A DNA stretch of 43,645 nt, from positions 1 to 43,645 of the forward strand of contig JADKGC010000019.1 of assembly GCA_016717205.1 (NCBI GenBank). The letters run 5' to 3'. Positions 17,310 through 25,543 of the stretch are shown one piece after another; the first letter of the stretch is position 1, and each line of letters starts with the position of its first letter. Origin of the DNA: Candidatus Flexifilum breve (GTDB lineage: Bacteria; Chloroflexota; Anaerolineae; Aggregatilineales; Phototrophicaceae). The notes below the pieces were generated by a model, which searched no databases, was not told the DNA's origin, and worked only from the letters and a program-made list of their open reading frames with translations. The position numbers and the translations under genes were made by a program.

Positions 17310-18455
17310 TCAGCTAAATTGGACGTAATTGGCGAGCGTGCTGGCGTCAAAATCGGGTTTCTGGCCGATGTAGCGGAGAGTCACGGCGGCATCCTTGTGG
17401 CGCAGCAGCTTCTGGATGCTTGGGAGCGGCATGCCCGCCTCGTAGGCGATGGCGGCGGCGGTGCGGCGCGTGTCGTGGGCGGCGAGGGCGTAGCGGTCGC
17501 CGAGGGCGGCGCGCGTGGTGCGCTCGATAATATCACGCAAACCCTGCGCCGACATGCCGCGCAGCGGGTTGAATTTGTTCACGCCGATGTAGCCGTAGTT
17601 ATCGCCGTGCAGCAGGGGCTGCCACAGCGGAACGTCGCCAGCAATGCGGCGCGCATCGTCGGGCGGGAGATCGACATTGTACATGCTCACCCAAGACATG
17701 ATATCACGCGCAGCTGCGAGGCTGATCGGCACGGGGTCGACGTTGGAACGCTTGCCCCGGACCGTGATGAGCACCACATCCCCCTGCTGGCTGATGCTGT
17801 TGAGCGTGATGCGCTGCAGCTCGGCGAGGCGCAGGCCGGATGAGAAGGCGACGTGCAAGAGGGCATAGTCGCGCAGGCCGGAACGGGTGAGACGGTTGAT
17901 CGAGCGCAGGACGGCGCGCACCTGGTCAGCGGTGAGGCGGACAAACTGCGGATTCCACAATGGGGCGATGTTGGTGGTGGTATCCGGGCGCGGCGACTTG
18001 ACCGACGCAGCCGCGCGGATGTGCTCACGGCAGTCGGCGATGAAGTCGCGCGTGTCGCCGGTGAAACCAGAAATGTTTTGCTCTGCCAGCTTCGATAGAT
18101 AGAGACGCACGGGCGCGAGGTATTTGCTGTTGACGGTGGTCGGCTTGAGGCCGCGCGTGCCGAGCAGGTGGGCGATAAAGCCCGTGAGCAGATCGGCGGT
18201 GGGGAGGCGAAGCGTCGCCCAGTTCATGTCGTCGGTGGGGTCGAGCTGCGCCAGCCAGCGGAGGAAGTATTTGAGGCCGTCACTGTAGGCGCGCCACGTG
18301 TGCTTCTCTTCGGTGCGCGACGAGGGCAGGGTGCCGACGTGCGCGGCGACCGCGGCGTAAGCCTTGCGCGGGTCGAAGTAATTGAGCCAGCGGGCATCGG
18401 TGTAATTCTGCGGTTGTGTTATACTGTAACCGGATTGGACGATTGCTGAAACCAT
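17310..18455 (-). CDS. Tyrosine recombinase (integrase 1), complete
   Basis: 381 residues from MVSAIVQSGYSITQPQNYTD. The N-terminal SAM-like DNA-binding domain covers ~50-150. The catalytic set is complete: R209 in SSGLRLAEL, K235 in RGKRS, H327/R330 in AAHDTRR, H353 in LLRHKD, and Y362 in TLRYIGQ. The frame is open to 18611, but the upstream part covers a terminator-like hairpin and lacks a ribosome site, so I prefer the ATG at 18455 (GGAAAGCGAGA upstream). It may carry out integration, excision or dimer resolution. It is divergent from the repressor gene, an arrangement typical of lysogeny modules. Confidence 0.92.
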   Translation of the reverse strand: MVSAIVQSGYSITQPQNYTDARWLNYFDPRKAYAAVAAHVGTLPSSRTEEKHTWRAYSDGLKYFLRWLAQLDPTDDMNWATLRLPTADLLTGFIAHLLGTRGLKPTTVNSKYLAPVRLYLSKLAEQNISGFTGDTRDFIADCREHIRAAASVKSPRPDTTTNIAPLWNPQFVRLTADQVRAVLRSINRLTRSGLRDYALLHVAFSSGLRLAELQRITLNSISQQGDVVLITVRGKRSNVDPVPISLAAARDIMSWVSMYNVDLPPDDARRIAGDVPLWQPLLHGDNYGYIGVNKFNPLRGMSAQGLRDIIERTTRAALGDRYALAAHDTRRTAAAIAYEAGMPLPSIQKLLRHKDAAVTLRYIGQKPDFDASTLANYVQFS

Positions 18456-18537
18456 GAGTCTAATCTCGCTTTCCACAATTGGCATGCTTGTGAGAGCTGC
18501 CATAATCGGTTTTCTGTTACCCGTCAGAGAGCCGCAG

Positions 18538-18571
18538 AAACGCCGGTGTGCAACCATCGGCGTTTTTGTTT
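18538..18571 (+). terminator. Terminator-like hairpin before the repressor promoter
   Basis: AAACGCCG and CGGCGTTT form a perfect 8-bp stem with a 12-base loop, then TTTGTTT. It would end plus-strand transcription entering from the left, keeping the repressor promoter at 18664 separate. On the other strand it would lie in the leader of integrase 1. No plus-strand gene upstream clearly needs it, so its role is uncertain. Confidence 0.45.
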
Positions 18572-18663
18572 GCGGGGTGACTAGTAAGCCCATTATCTCA
18601 TCCCATAGCATTACACGTCAAGTAGTATTTACGAAATTCACGGAAAATTCACGCGCCAAAACG

Positions 18664-18693
18664 TTGACATGGGGCGCTCAATGGGGTTACTAT
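18664..18693 (+). promoter_or_regulatory. Sigma-70-type promoter of the repressor gene
   Basis: TTGACA at 18664-18669 and TACTAT at 18688-18693 are separated by 18 bases. A strong ribosome site (AAGGAGGAG, 18708-18716) follows before the ATG at 18719. This is the clearest promoter in the window. Confidence 0.75.
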
Positions 18694-18718
18694 TTGCAAA
18701 ACAAAGGAAGGAGGAGCG

Positions 18719-18988
18719 ATGACAAGACAAGTGCTTTCGAATCGGTTCACCGAACTGCTCGCCATCAAAGCCCGGCGCGAAAAGCGCAGAATTTCTCAAC
18801 GCGAAGTAGCACGGGAAACAGGATTGGCGAAGCGCACGGTAGACAGCTATGCGCGGAATGAAGTCACTCGATATGATGCTCCGGTCGTGCTGGCGTTGTG
18901 CAACTATCTAGGTTGTGATGCCGGGGAACTGCTGGTCATTGAAGATGTGGAAGATCCCCAAATGCAAACCGCACTACTGCTGGCCTAG
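18719..18988 (+). CDS. XRE/Cro-C1-family repressor
   Basis: 89 residues, almost all one helix-turn-helix domain: RISQREVARETGLAKRTVDS forms the two DNA-binding helices, followed by ALCNYLGCDAGELLVIED, typical of small XRE regulators. It has no dimerisation or cleavage domain, so it is more Cro-like than full CI-like. It is the only gene between the divergent integrase 1 and the attachment site, and it has its own promoter. It probably controls the lysis-lysogeny choice and may bind the 18.46-18.66 kb region. That binding is inferred. Confidence 0.88.
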   Translation: MTRQVLSNRFTELLAIKARREKRRISQREVARETGLAKRTVDSYARNEVTRYDAPVVLALCNYLGCDAGELLVIEDVEDPQMQTALLLA

Positions 18989-19230
18989 GAACCTTCGTCA
19001 GTAGTGCGGCTGGTGGGGTGGTACAGGCGGTGAATGACTGCCGCGAAGCACCTTAACAACTGAATCGGGAGTGCTTTCAGAAAACAGCAGCGTTGAACAA
19101 GACTCAACGGGTGGGGAGAACCCCCAAACAGAGTCAAGGTCAGCGGATCGCCCATCCGCTTAGGTCGGCGTAGCGGGACTTGAACCCACGACCTCTTGAC
19201 ACACAATCAAACTTGATTGGGTCAGGGGTT
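18989..19230. other. Attachment-site region (attP) without genes
   Basis: A 240-base gap between the repressor and integrase 2. It holds a tRNA 3'-half at 19165-19211, a hairpin with arms AGCGGAT/ATCCGCT at 19142-19160 next to the tRNA end, a palindrome CAATCAAACTTGATTG at 19204-19219, and GACTC/GAGTC and GGGTGGGG/ACCCCC inverted repeats between 19100 and 19136. Such clusters are usual around integrase arm sites. Confidence 0.65.
19165..19211 (-). other. tRNA 3'-half, attP core
   Basis: On the minus strand this reads as the end of a tRNA: anticodon stem TTTGA/TCAAG around the 7-base loop TTGTGTG, variable loop AGGTC, T arm GTGGG-TTCAAGT-CCCGC, then TACGCCG and discriminator A. The upstream bases cannot form a D arm or the matching acceptor strand, so this is not a complete gene. 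A tRNA half next to an integrase stop codon (19231) is a classic attP. The 5-bp inverted arms around the anticodon loop fit the core site of a tyrosine integrase. The loop shows GTG (His), but the host tRNA may share only the part from the loop onward. Confidence 0.78.
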
Positions 19231-20132
19231 CTACCCAAACAGCTTATGAATCTTCGGATCGTCGGCGAGGGCAGCGGGATCAGTCATCAGCTCGCGCATG
19301 GCCTGCTCGGCGGACTCCCAGTCTGCCGGGTAGTAGTGCTGGAGCGTAATGGTGACATCACTGTGGCCAAGAACGGTAGCGGCAATACTCGGGGCAATGC
19401 GGGAGTCGGCGAGCTGGTGGCCTTTGCGGTGGCGCAGGCTGTGAGAGCTAAGGACACGAACACCAGCAGCGTGCGCAGCGCGGCGAATGATCAGCGATAC
19501 GTTTTCGGGTCTCATCGGCGAACCATCAGTGCTGAAAACGTGCACCCCCTTTATTTTATAGTGCGCCTGCCGATTTGCAAGCCAACGCTGGATGGCGAGC
19601 GCACAGAGGGGTGAAAACGCCACGAGGCGCGACTTCTCGCCCTTCTCGGTGACGGTGGCGCGCAGCTTGTGGAAGTCGAGATCCTTCAGGGTGAGACCAG
19701 CAGCCCCACCGCGGCGGCAGCCAGTATCAGCCAAGAATAAAATGAGAGCGAAATCGCGCGGCTTGTCCCAACGAACCGCCTCAATGATCGCGGCCAGCTC
19801 GGCATCGGACATAGCTTTGTCACGCGAGATGTTGCGCGGCAGCTTCTTCCCACGGATGGCGAGCGCGGGCGACTTCACGAGTAAATCGATCCGAACGCAC
19901 CAGTTAAAAAGGTCTTGACGGTTTTGGTGTGCTTCTGGATGGTCGCCGGGGCGAGATCCCGGCTGTAAATCACCTTCTGAAAGAACTCAATAACATGGGC
20001 TGGCTGAATGTCAGCTAATGGGCGGGCGGGGCCAAGATAGTCTCGCAGGATGGTGAGCGAGGCGGCGTAGGTCTTGCGCGTGGTCGCTTTGTACTCACCA
20101 AGAAATAAGTCGATGGCTTTTTTGAGAAGCAT
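19231..20132 (-). CDS. Tyrosine recombinase (integrase 2), single frameshift
   Basis: Two overlapping frames join into one 300-residue integrase if the A5 run at 19906-19910 is read as A6. The joined text KTFFNWCVRIDLLVKSPALA is the normal link between the SAM-like domain and the catalytic domain. Catalytic residues are present: R140 in DTGCRRGG, H231/R234 in SSHSLRH, H257 in VLGHSD and Y267 in LQHYY. ATG at 20132 has AAAGGAGG upstream. It ends next to the tRNA half, so it is the likely enzyme for that site. A sequencing error is more likely than a dead gene, because many other genes here show the same type of break. Confidence 0.88.
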
Positions 20133-20190
20133 CGGCACACCCCTCCTTTCAACGTTCAATGTAGACCCTAGCGAAATGAGGTAACGCGGA

Positions 20191-20769
20191 ATGCAGCCGA
20201 GGATTGGCAGTATTTCCGAATCTAACAAGCCTCGAATTGAAATCAAGTCGTTGTGCCAAGAGGTTTGTAAAGATTCGGATCAGATTCTAGAAACCCTCAT
20301 AAACGAGGGCTGGGAAGTGCTGGGCGCGCCGGGCTACACGTCGGTGACCGTGCCGAATGCGAGCGCGCCGGGCTGGCGGATCAAGCATTACGAGATCATC
20401 AAGCTGTGGCGGCAGGTCGAGCAGCAGCCGAATGACCCCCTGAAGGCGGCAACCACGAATTACAGCAGCACGGTTGAGCGGATCAGCACGGCCTCACCCC
20501 CGACCCCTCTCCGAGCGGAGAGGGGAGAAAAGCAGGTGATTTGTGGGCTGGACGGCGGGCCGCCGACGATGCGCAAGCCGCTGGATGAGGTCACGTTTCT
20601 GGATGCGCTGCAGAGCGGCCAGTATACCGCCGAGGAAATCAGCATGATCGGCGACCGGGAAAACGCTGAGCGGTTTTTCACCCGGATCGCCAAACGCCAA
20701 GCGCAGCAGACGGCGGTCAAGTTTGCGCCGCCGCCGACGAACAAGCGCACTCCCCTACTCTCTCAGTAA
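20191..20769 (+). CDS. First early protein, unknown, carrying a repeat peptide
   Basis: 192 residues starting MQPRIGSISESNKPRIEIKS, divergent from integrase 2 with 58 bases between. The N-terminal ~90 residues (ILETLINEGWEVLGAPGYTS, then GWRIKHYEIIKLWRQVEQQP) look like a compact domain. Residues ~100-115 (ASPPTPLRAERGEK) are translated palindromic repeat, and a second charged domain follows (FTRIAKRQAQQTAVKF). The repeat thus sits in the linker. I do not recognise either half. Confidence 0.65.
   Translation: MQPRIGSISESNKPRIEIKSLCQEVCKDSDQILETLINEGWEVLGAPGYTSVTVPNASAPGWRIKHYEIIKLWRQVEQQPNDPLKAATTNYSSTVERISTASPPTPLRAERGEKQVICGLDGGPPTMRKPLDEVTFLDALQSGQYTAEEISMIGDRENAERFFTRIAKRQAQQTAVKFAPPPTNKRTPLLSQ
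20491..20536 (+). repeat. Palindromic repeat copy 5, in frame
   Basis: CCTCACCCCCGACCCCTCTC then CGAGCGGAGAGGGGAGAAAAG, inside the 20191-20769 gene. Translated as ASPPTPLRAERGEK. Oriented with the gene, no frame change. Confidence 0.92.
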
Positions 20770-20777
20770 GCCGAGCA

Positions 20778-21468
20778 ATGGAAAGCGATAAGGCCATGAC
20801 ACAAGAGACGGATCACCGGCAAGTGGTGCTGTGGGAAGTGCTGGAGAGCCTCCAAGCGGGGACGGATGTATCTCTGGAGGGAATCGAGAACCGGCTGGGC
20901 GCGCTGTATGTGCAGCACCAGGCGGCGAATGATGCGGCGGCGCTGACACTGATCCACGAAGCGTGGGAACGGATTCAGACGCTGGCGCAGGTGGCGAACG
21001 GCGCGATTGACAAGGCCGCGGCGGCGCGGGAAGTGGCGGCGATGATGAAACAGCAGCGGGACACGACGATCCGCGTGCTGGTGGACACGCAGCGGGCGGC
21101 GAATGAACTGGATCGGCATAACCCGATTGTGGACACGGTCGCCGCGCATATGGAAGAGGCATTCACCGAGGAAATGGAATACGGCGAGGGCTATGCCCGG
21201 GTGCGCTCGGCGGCGGCCATGATCGAAGAGGCCGAGATCCCGATCAGCTACGAACAGGCGGACACGTTCCTGCACATCATCACCGACGTGGGGTTGACGG
21301 AGATTGACCCGACGCTGGCGCAGGACATGCGGCGGCGGATCGGCGTGTTTGTCGCCGGGCTGGTCAAAGAATTCGACGCGGCGGCGGATGTGGGGCAGCC
21401 TGTACCCCGCCGACCAATTTACCGGGGCGGTCAATATGGTGCTGGAGGGCGACGACGATGGCCGCTGA
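20778..21468 (+). CDS. Early helical protein, unknown (one frameshift)
   Basis: About 229 residues, mainly helical: REVAAMMKQQRDTTIRVLVD, then EEAFTEEMEYGEGYARVRSA. The frame breaks at a G4 run near 21394. Reading three Gs gives DVGSLYPADQFTGAVNMVLE and a stop at 21466-21468, eleven bases inside the next gene. That overlap and the sensible C-terminus support the correction. The following gene has the same REVxAxMxxQRDxxIxxxx-like helix (AEITAQRDAAIKMVIEKRRE), so the two may be related partners. Confidence 0.65.
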
Positions 21469-21922
21469 GCTCCAGACACGAACGATGGCGCAGGTGGTGG
21501 ATGACATTCTGAGCCACCTCGCAGGGATACAGAATGTCCTTTACGCCAAGTCAGCGAGCCAGCGTGAGCTGAGCGCGGTGTGGGCGGACGTGCAGATCCT
21601 GCTGCGCGCGCTGGAAGACGGCGACGAGATGCTGGCGGCGGCGCTGAGCATGAACGCGGAGATCACGGCGCAGCGGGACGCGGCGATCAAGATGGTGATC
21701 GAGAAGCGGCGCGAATGGATCACGTTTGCCGAGAAGCAAGGTCGGCGCGTGGTGGCGGCGGGCGCAACGCTCGACAAGGAAGGGATTGACGAGCAGGCCG
21801 TGCAAGACGCGCTCGACTTCCTCGCCGGGGCGCTGCGGGGTGATGTGAGTGAGCGCGCCCAGTGGGATGTGGCGCGGGCGCTGGAAACGTTGGGCAAGGA
21901 ACTAAAGCAGAAAGGGGTTTGA
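21458..21922 (+). CDS. Early helical protein, unknown
   Basis: 154 residues starting MAAELQTRTMAQVVDDILSH. All-helical with long amphipathic stretches (LSMNAEITAQRDAAIKMVIE). It overlaps the upstream gene and ends one base before parA, so it belongs to the parA transcript. No motif seen. Confidence 0.65.
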   Translation: MAAELQTRTMAQVVDDILSHLAGIQNVLYAKSASQRELSAVWADVQILLRALEDGDEMLAAALSMNAEITAQRDAAIKMVIEKRREWITFAEKQGRRVVAAGATLDKEGIDEQAVQDALDFLAGALRGDVSERAQWDVARALETLGKELKQKGV

Positions 21923-21923
21923 A

Positions 21924-22710
21924 GTGAAAGTTATCACGCTGACGAACGAAAAAGGCGGGGTGGGCAAGACAACCTTGTCGCTGCACATCGCCGCGGGGCT
22001 GGCGCTGTTGGGCAAGCGCGTGCTGCTGCTCGACAGTGATCCGCAGGGGCACTGCGCGAATCAGCTCAAGGTGAAGGAATTCGGCGGACTGTATCGGCTG
22101 CTGGTGCAGGATGAAGAATGGAAGAATGTGCTGCGGCTGCCGGATCGAGATCGGTGGGGCGGCGCGGGCGCAAGCGCGACGGCATGCGATTTGTACGTGC
22201 TGCCCAGCAATATCGAGACGCGGCATTCCGCTGATGATCTCTGATCCGCTGGTGCTGCGTGAACGCCTCGCCGAACTGAGCAGCGCGATCGACGTGGTGG
22301 TGATCGATACGTCGCCCACCCCTTCCCTCTTGCAGACGGTGGTCTACTGCGCGACGGATTACATCATCATGCCGACGCAGTGCGAACGGCTGAGCCTCGA
22401 CGGACTGCAAAAGAGCACGCTGCACATCAGCCACCAGAACAAGGCGCGCGAGGGTTACGGCATCGCCGAGCCGGTGCAACTGCTGGGCGTGGTGCCGACG
22501 ATGTACACGAACACGGCAGCGCACGCGCACGGCATCGAGACGCTGAAGAAACACTTTGGCGATGAGCACGTGTGGAAACCGTTCCCCCAGCGCACGGTGT
22601 GGCGCGAGGCGGGTTTCGCGCAGCAGACGCTGTTCAGCTATGCGCCCAGCCACGAAGTAACCGCCGACGTGACGGCGATGGTCAAGAAGGTGGCGAACTA
22701 TGCCGCCTAA
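21924..22710 (+). CDS. parA: ParA-type partition ATPase (one frameshift)
   Basis: About 262 residues after joining two frames. The deviant Walker A is KGGVGKTT at residues 10-17, the second motif is DSDPQGH at ~37, and the Walker B is VVVIDTSPTPSLLQ. PTQCERLSLDGLQKS and the C-terminal REAGFAQQTLFSYAPSHEVT are typical of ParA/Soj proteins. The break is near 22218-22225: two missing bases would give NIETRGIPLMISDPL. The stop overlaps the start of the ParB-like gene by 11 bases. ParA moves or positions DNA bound by ParB and is normally found on plasmids and chromosomes. Confidence 0.88.
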
Positions 22711-24211
22711 GAATTTCGCGGGGGATGACCCGCTGGAAGTGCGGAATGAGCTGCAGCAGTTCGATCAGCAGGTGTATGGGGCGCTGCCGAATATCCCCGA
22801 CAGCGGGCGGATTGTCGCCAAGCTGACGAGCATCTACGCATGGCGGGCGGATCTGCGCCAGCCGCGGCGGGCGATCCCGGCGGACATTCGCGGGGAATGG
22901 GATGGCACAGCGCTGCAGGTGCTGGAATTGTTTGGCACGTGGATCAGCCATGCGCAGCGGCAGATCGGCGCGGAAATCCCGATGGAAAAGGCCGTGCGCG
23001 GCGAGTGGGAGCGGCCAGACATCAGCGAGCCGATCACCGTGGCGCTGGTCGAGCTGATCGATTTGGCGGCCAGCATCTACAAGGATGGGCTGCTCAACCC
23101 GATGCGCGGGGCGAGCGGGATGATCGAGAGCGGCGAGCGGCGCTGGCTGGCGTATCACCTGCTGCACATGTTCAGCGGGAAAGACTACAGCAAGATCCCG
23201 ACGATTGAGAAAGACGCGGTCGACGTGTGGGCGCAGGCCGCAGAGAACGGCAGCCGCACCCCATTGAACGCGATCGGGATGGCGCGGCAGATCGCGCTGC
23301 TGATCATGGCGATGTATGAGGGCGACGCTGGCGTGAAGTTCGACCGCTTTGAGACGCTGGTGCTGCCCGGCGGGAGCGACCGCGCGTTTTATGCGCAGGT
23401 GGCGAATGGCGAGGTCTACCGCATCAAGCGCGGGCTGGGCGAGCGCGTGCTCAACGTGACCGGGCTGAAGACGATGGACTATGTGCGACGGTTTCGCGCG
23501 CTGCTGAGCATCCCCGATGCGTTGTGGGTCAAGGCCGACGTGCAGAGCTGGACGGAATGGCAGATCCGCGATTATGTGGACAATGCGAAAGCTAGTAATT
23601 CCGATGTGACTCAACTGCATAGCGTGACGGACGTCACGCCATCGCCGACGCAACCGCCCCCGGCTGAGGGAAAAGCCATTCCAGAAACCGAGCGCGTGCG
23701 CGGAGTCAGCGGATTGTATGTGGATCGGCCAAAGCCCACCTCACCCCCGACAGGGCAAGCCTCACCCCCGGCCCCTCTCCGAGCGGAGAGGGGAGAAAAG
23801 CAGACGGCGATGGTGCGCGCGGCGTATGACGAGGACTTCGACGATGCGGAGTTCGACGACGAAGACGAGTACATGGAACCGCCGCAGCGGATCACCGAAT
23901 CAACGGTGGCGTTTGCGCGGACGTGGGACGCGGAAGGGCACAAGATCGCCCCGGTGCTGGAGCTGATGCGGTCGCTGACGGACAACCGCGAAGTCAAGAT
24001 GCGGATCACGGAGCTGCTGACGCTCGCGCCGAGCGATGTGGTGCGACTGCTGGAAGGCACGCGGGCGGGCTGGTGGAACCAGTATATCCAAGAGTCGATC
24101 GCGTTGGTCGAACCGGTGTTTCGGGAGCAGATCTTCAATGCGCTGAATGCGTATGTCGCCTACATCAAGCAGGAAGGCGATTACCTCAGCGAGCGATATG
24201 ACCGGGAGTAG
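22700..24211 (+). CDS. ParB-like partition protein
   Basis: 503 residues. Residues ~35-60 (IVAKLTSIYAWRADLRQPRR) and ~120-160 (ELIDLAASIYKDGLLNPMRG, then SGERRWLAYHLL) match the ParB N-terminal domain with its GERRW box. ENGSRTPLNAIGMARQIALL matches the following helix segment. Then come a linker of translated palindromic repeats (~345-365), a very acidic stretch, and a C-terminal helical domain. At 503 residues it is longer than usual ParB proteins. Placed directly after parA, it is very likely the centromere-binding partner. No parS-like repeat was found nearby. Confidence 0.82.
   Translation: MPPKNFAGDDPLEVRNELQQFDQQVYGALPNIPDSGRIVAKLTSIYAWRADLRQPRRAIPADIRGEWDGTALQVLELFGTWISHAQRQIGAEIPMEKAVRGEWERPDISEPITVALVELIDLAASIYKDGLLNPMRGASGMIESGERRWLAYHLLHMFSGKDYSKIPTIEKDAVDVWAQAAENGSRTPLNAIGMARQIALLIMAMYEGDAGVKFDRFETLVLPGGSDRAFYAQVANGEVYRIKRGLGERVLNVTGLKTMDYVRRFRALLSIPDALWVKADVQSWTEWQIRDYVDNAKASNSDVTQLHSVTDVTPSPTQPPPAEGKAIPETERVRGVSGLYVDRPKPTSPPTGQASPPAPLRAERGEKQTAMVRAAYDEDFDDAEFDDEDEYMEPPQRITESTVAFARTWDAEGHKIAPVLELMRSLTDNREVKMRITELLTLAPSDVVRLLEGTRAGWWNQYIQESIALVEPVFREQIFNALNAYVAYIKQEGDYLSERYDRE
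23739..23802 (+). repeat. Palindromic repeat copy 6, bipartite, in frame
   Basis: A partial box CCTCACCCCCGACAGGG at 23739 is followed at 23760-23802 by a full copy with arms CCCCTCTCCG/CGGAGAGGGG. Both are in frame in the ParB-like gene (TSPPTGQASPPAPLRAERGE) between its DNA-binding part and the acidic segment. Confidence 0.92.
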
Positions 24212-24214
24212 ATC

Positions 24215-25135
24215 ATGGTGGCGTGGGCGCAGCGAGAGCCGGGTAAGGTGTACCCGGCATGGTGGGAAAACCGGGAAAAGCTGATTGCGCGGCGGCTGCG
24301 GGAGATGAACTACGCACACACGCTCAGCGAGGCGGACGGATTACCGGCAGGCATGACGATCAAGAAAAACACGGCGGAATTCAATGTGTGGATTGACGGC
24401 ATGGAAGCGCATCGGCAGCAGTTCACAAATCGGGTGGAAGTGGCTGCCGACCAGTTGGCAAAGTGGATTGAAGCATACCGACAAGACGAGGAGACGGATC
24501 GAATCATGGGTATTTCGGCGAAGGGTTTGGAACTGCTGAAGGAACTGGCGCACGGTGGGATCGAGCGCAAGTTGTTGGGGTATCGGGCGATTGTGGCGGA
24601 TGCGCTGGCGAAGAAAGATCCACCGCTGGTCACGTCCGTGGGCAGCGTGTTTCTGATCACCGAGGCGGGGATTGAGGTGCTGCGCGGGCTGCCGGAATTT
24701 GATATGCCGGTGCTGGCCTCACCCCCGGCGGAAGAGATGGCCTCACCCCCGGCCCCTCTCCCAAGGGAGAGGGGAGAAAAGATCGATCTGGCGGCGGTGG
24801 CGGCGGATCCGGTCGACGCGGCGCTGGATGAGGTGAGCCGCCAGTATTTCGACGAGCTGAGCGAGCATCTGGTGCGCGTGGTGATGGCGGACGGAATCGG
24901 GCTGGACGCGGTGGTCGAGGCGTGCGGCGCGGAGATCATGGCGATGGGCGGCACGGTGATCAAGCTGGAGCTCAAAGAAGCGCTGCTGCGCGAGCTGTAT
25001 CCACCGCTGAGCAAGCTGCTGGATGGGCTGGACGCGGTCGGCGCGGGGTATGCGGTGTTTGGCGACCTGCAGATCGTGGTCGAGCGTCCGCTGGTCGATG
25101 CGAATGATCCGATTGACTGGGAGCCGCGGCAGTAA
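24215..25135 (+). CDS. Early protein, unknown, with repeat insertion
   Basis: 306 residues starting MVAWAQREPGKVYPAWWENR, three bases after the ParB-like stop. An N-terminal helical domain (~1-170) and a C-terminal helical domain (~200-306) are separated by a linker of translated repeat (ASPPAPLPRERGEK). No catalytic motif seen. The gene order suggests it belongs to the partition or replication operon. Confidence 0.65.
   Translation: MVAWAQREPGKVYPAWWENREKLIARRLREMNYAHTLSEADGLPAGMTIKKNTAEFNVWIDGMEAHRQQFTNRVEVAADQLAKWIEAYRQDEETDRIMGISAKGLELLKELAHGGIERKLLGYRAIVADALAKKDPPLVTSVGSVFLITEAGIEVLRGLPEFDMPVLASPPAEEMASPPAPLPRERGEKIDLAAVAADPVDAALDEVSRQYFDELSEHLVRVVMADGIGLDAVVEACGAEIMAMGGTVIKLELKEALLRELYPPLSKLLDGLDAVGAGYAVFGDLQIVVERPLVDANDPIDWEPRQ
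24716..24781 (+). repeat. Palindromic repeat copy 7, bipartite, in frame
   Basis: A box CCTCACCCCCGGCGG at 24717-24731, spacer GAAGAGATGG, then a full copy at 24741-24781 with arms CCCCTCTCCC/GGGAGAGGGG. In frame in the 24215-25135 gene. The spacer GAAGAGATGG also precedes copy 11. Confidence 0.92.
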
Positions 25136-25196
25136 TTTCCGGCTGACGTAATTGACCTTCTACCAACTCTCTATTAGATGAAGCGAGGAAAAGATC

Positions 25197-25541
25197 GTGG
25201 CAGTGAATGCGGAATATGCATTGTTCGTGAACGGCAAACTGTGCATCACCGGGACCGACCCGGATCAACTGTGGGCGCTGGGGCCGACGGGCAGCGAAGT
25301 GCAGGTGGTGCGGATCGTGCAGCCGACCGGGCCGGAACGGGAATACTACAGCATCAATGCGTATGTGGCGGAATGTGGGACGGTCACGGCGGTCGATGTG
25401 TCGATGGCGTTCAATATCAGCCTAGGGGCGGCGATCAAGACGCTGGCGACGCTGGAACGGTACGGGATGCTGCAATCGACGCTGACGGTCGAAGCGTTCG
25501 GCAAGCAGGTGCGGCGCTACTCGCCGCGGGAAGCGGTGTAG
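25197..25541 (+). CDS. Winged-helix-like protein, paralogue A
   Basis: 114 residues from GTG at 25197 (MAVNAEYALFVNGKLCITGT). A short N-terminal beta part is followed by a winged-helix-like region: INAYVAECGTVTAVDVSMAF, then LGAAIKTLATLERYGMLQST. The next gene repeats this design (FVxGxL, then a YxI/YxxxC/DV pattern, then LxxLxRxGLI/ML). A small DNA-binding regulator is likely. Confidence 0.65.
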   Translation: MAVNAEYALFVNGKLCITGTDPDQLWALGPTGSEVQVVRIVQPTGPEREYYSINAYVAECGTVTAVDVSMAFNISLGAAIKTLATLERYGMLQSTLTVEAFGKQVRRYSPREAV

Positions 25542-25543
25542 CG

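Noticed and set aside
17251..18000. Large plus-strand open frames opposite integrase 1 and the structural genes
   Set aside because: GC-rich DNA gives long antisense frames. These show no family motifs and use composition typical of shadows (high R, A, P).
18454..18861. Plus-strand frame of 135 codons before the repressor
   Set aside because: It runs through the integrase start, a terminator hairpin and the repressor promoter, and reads the repressor gene in another frame.
19165..19260. A complete tRNA gene
   Set aside because: The bases upstream of the anticodon arm pair with neither the acceptor strand nor a D arm. Only the 3' half is present.
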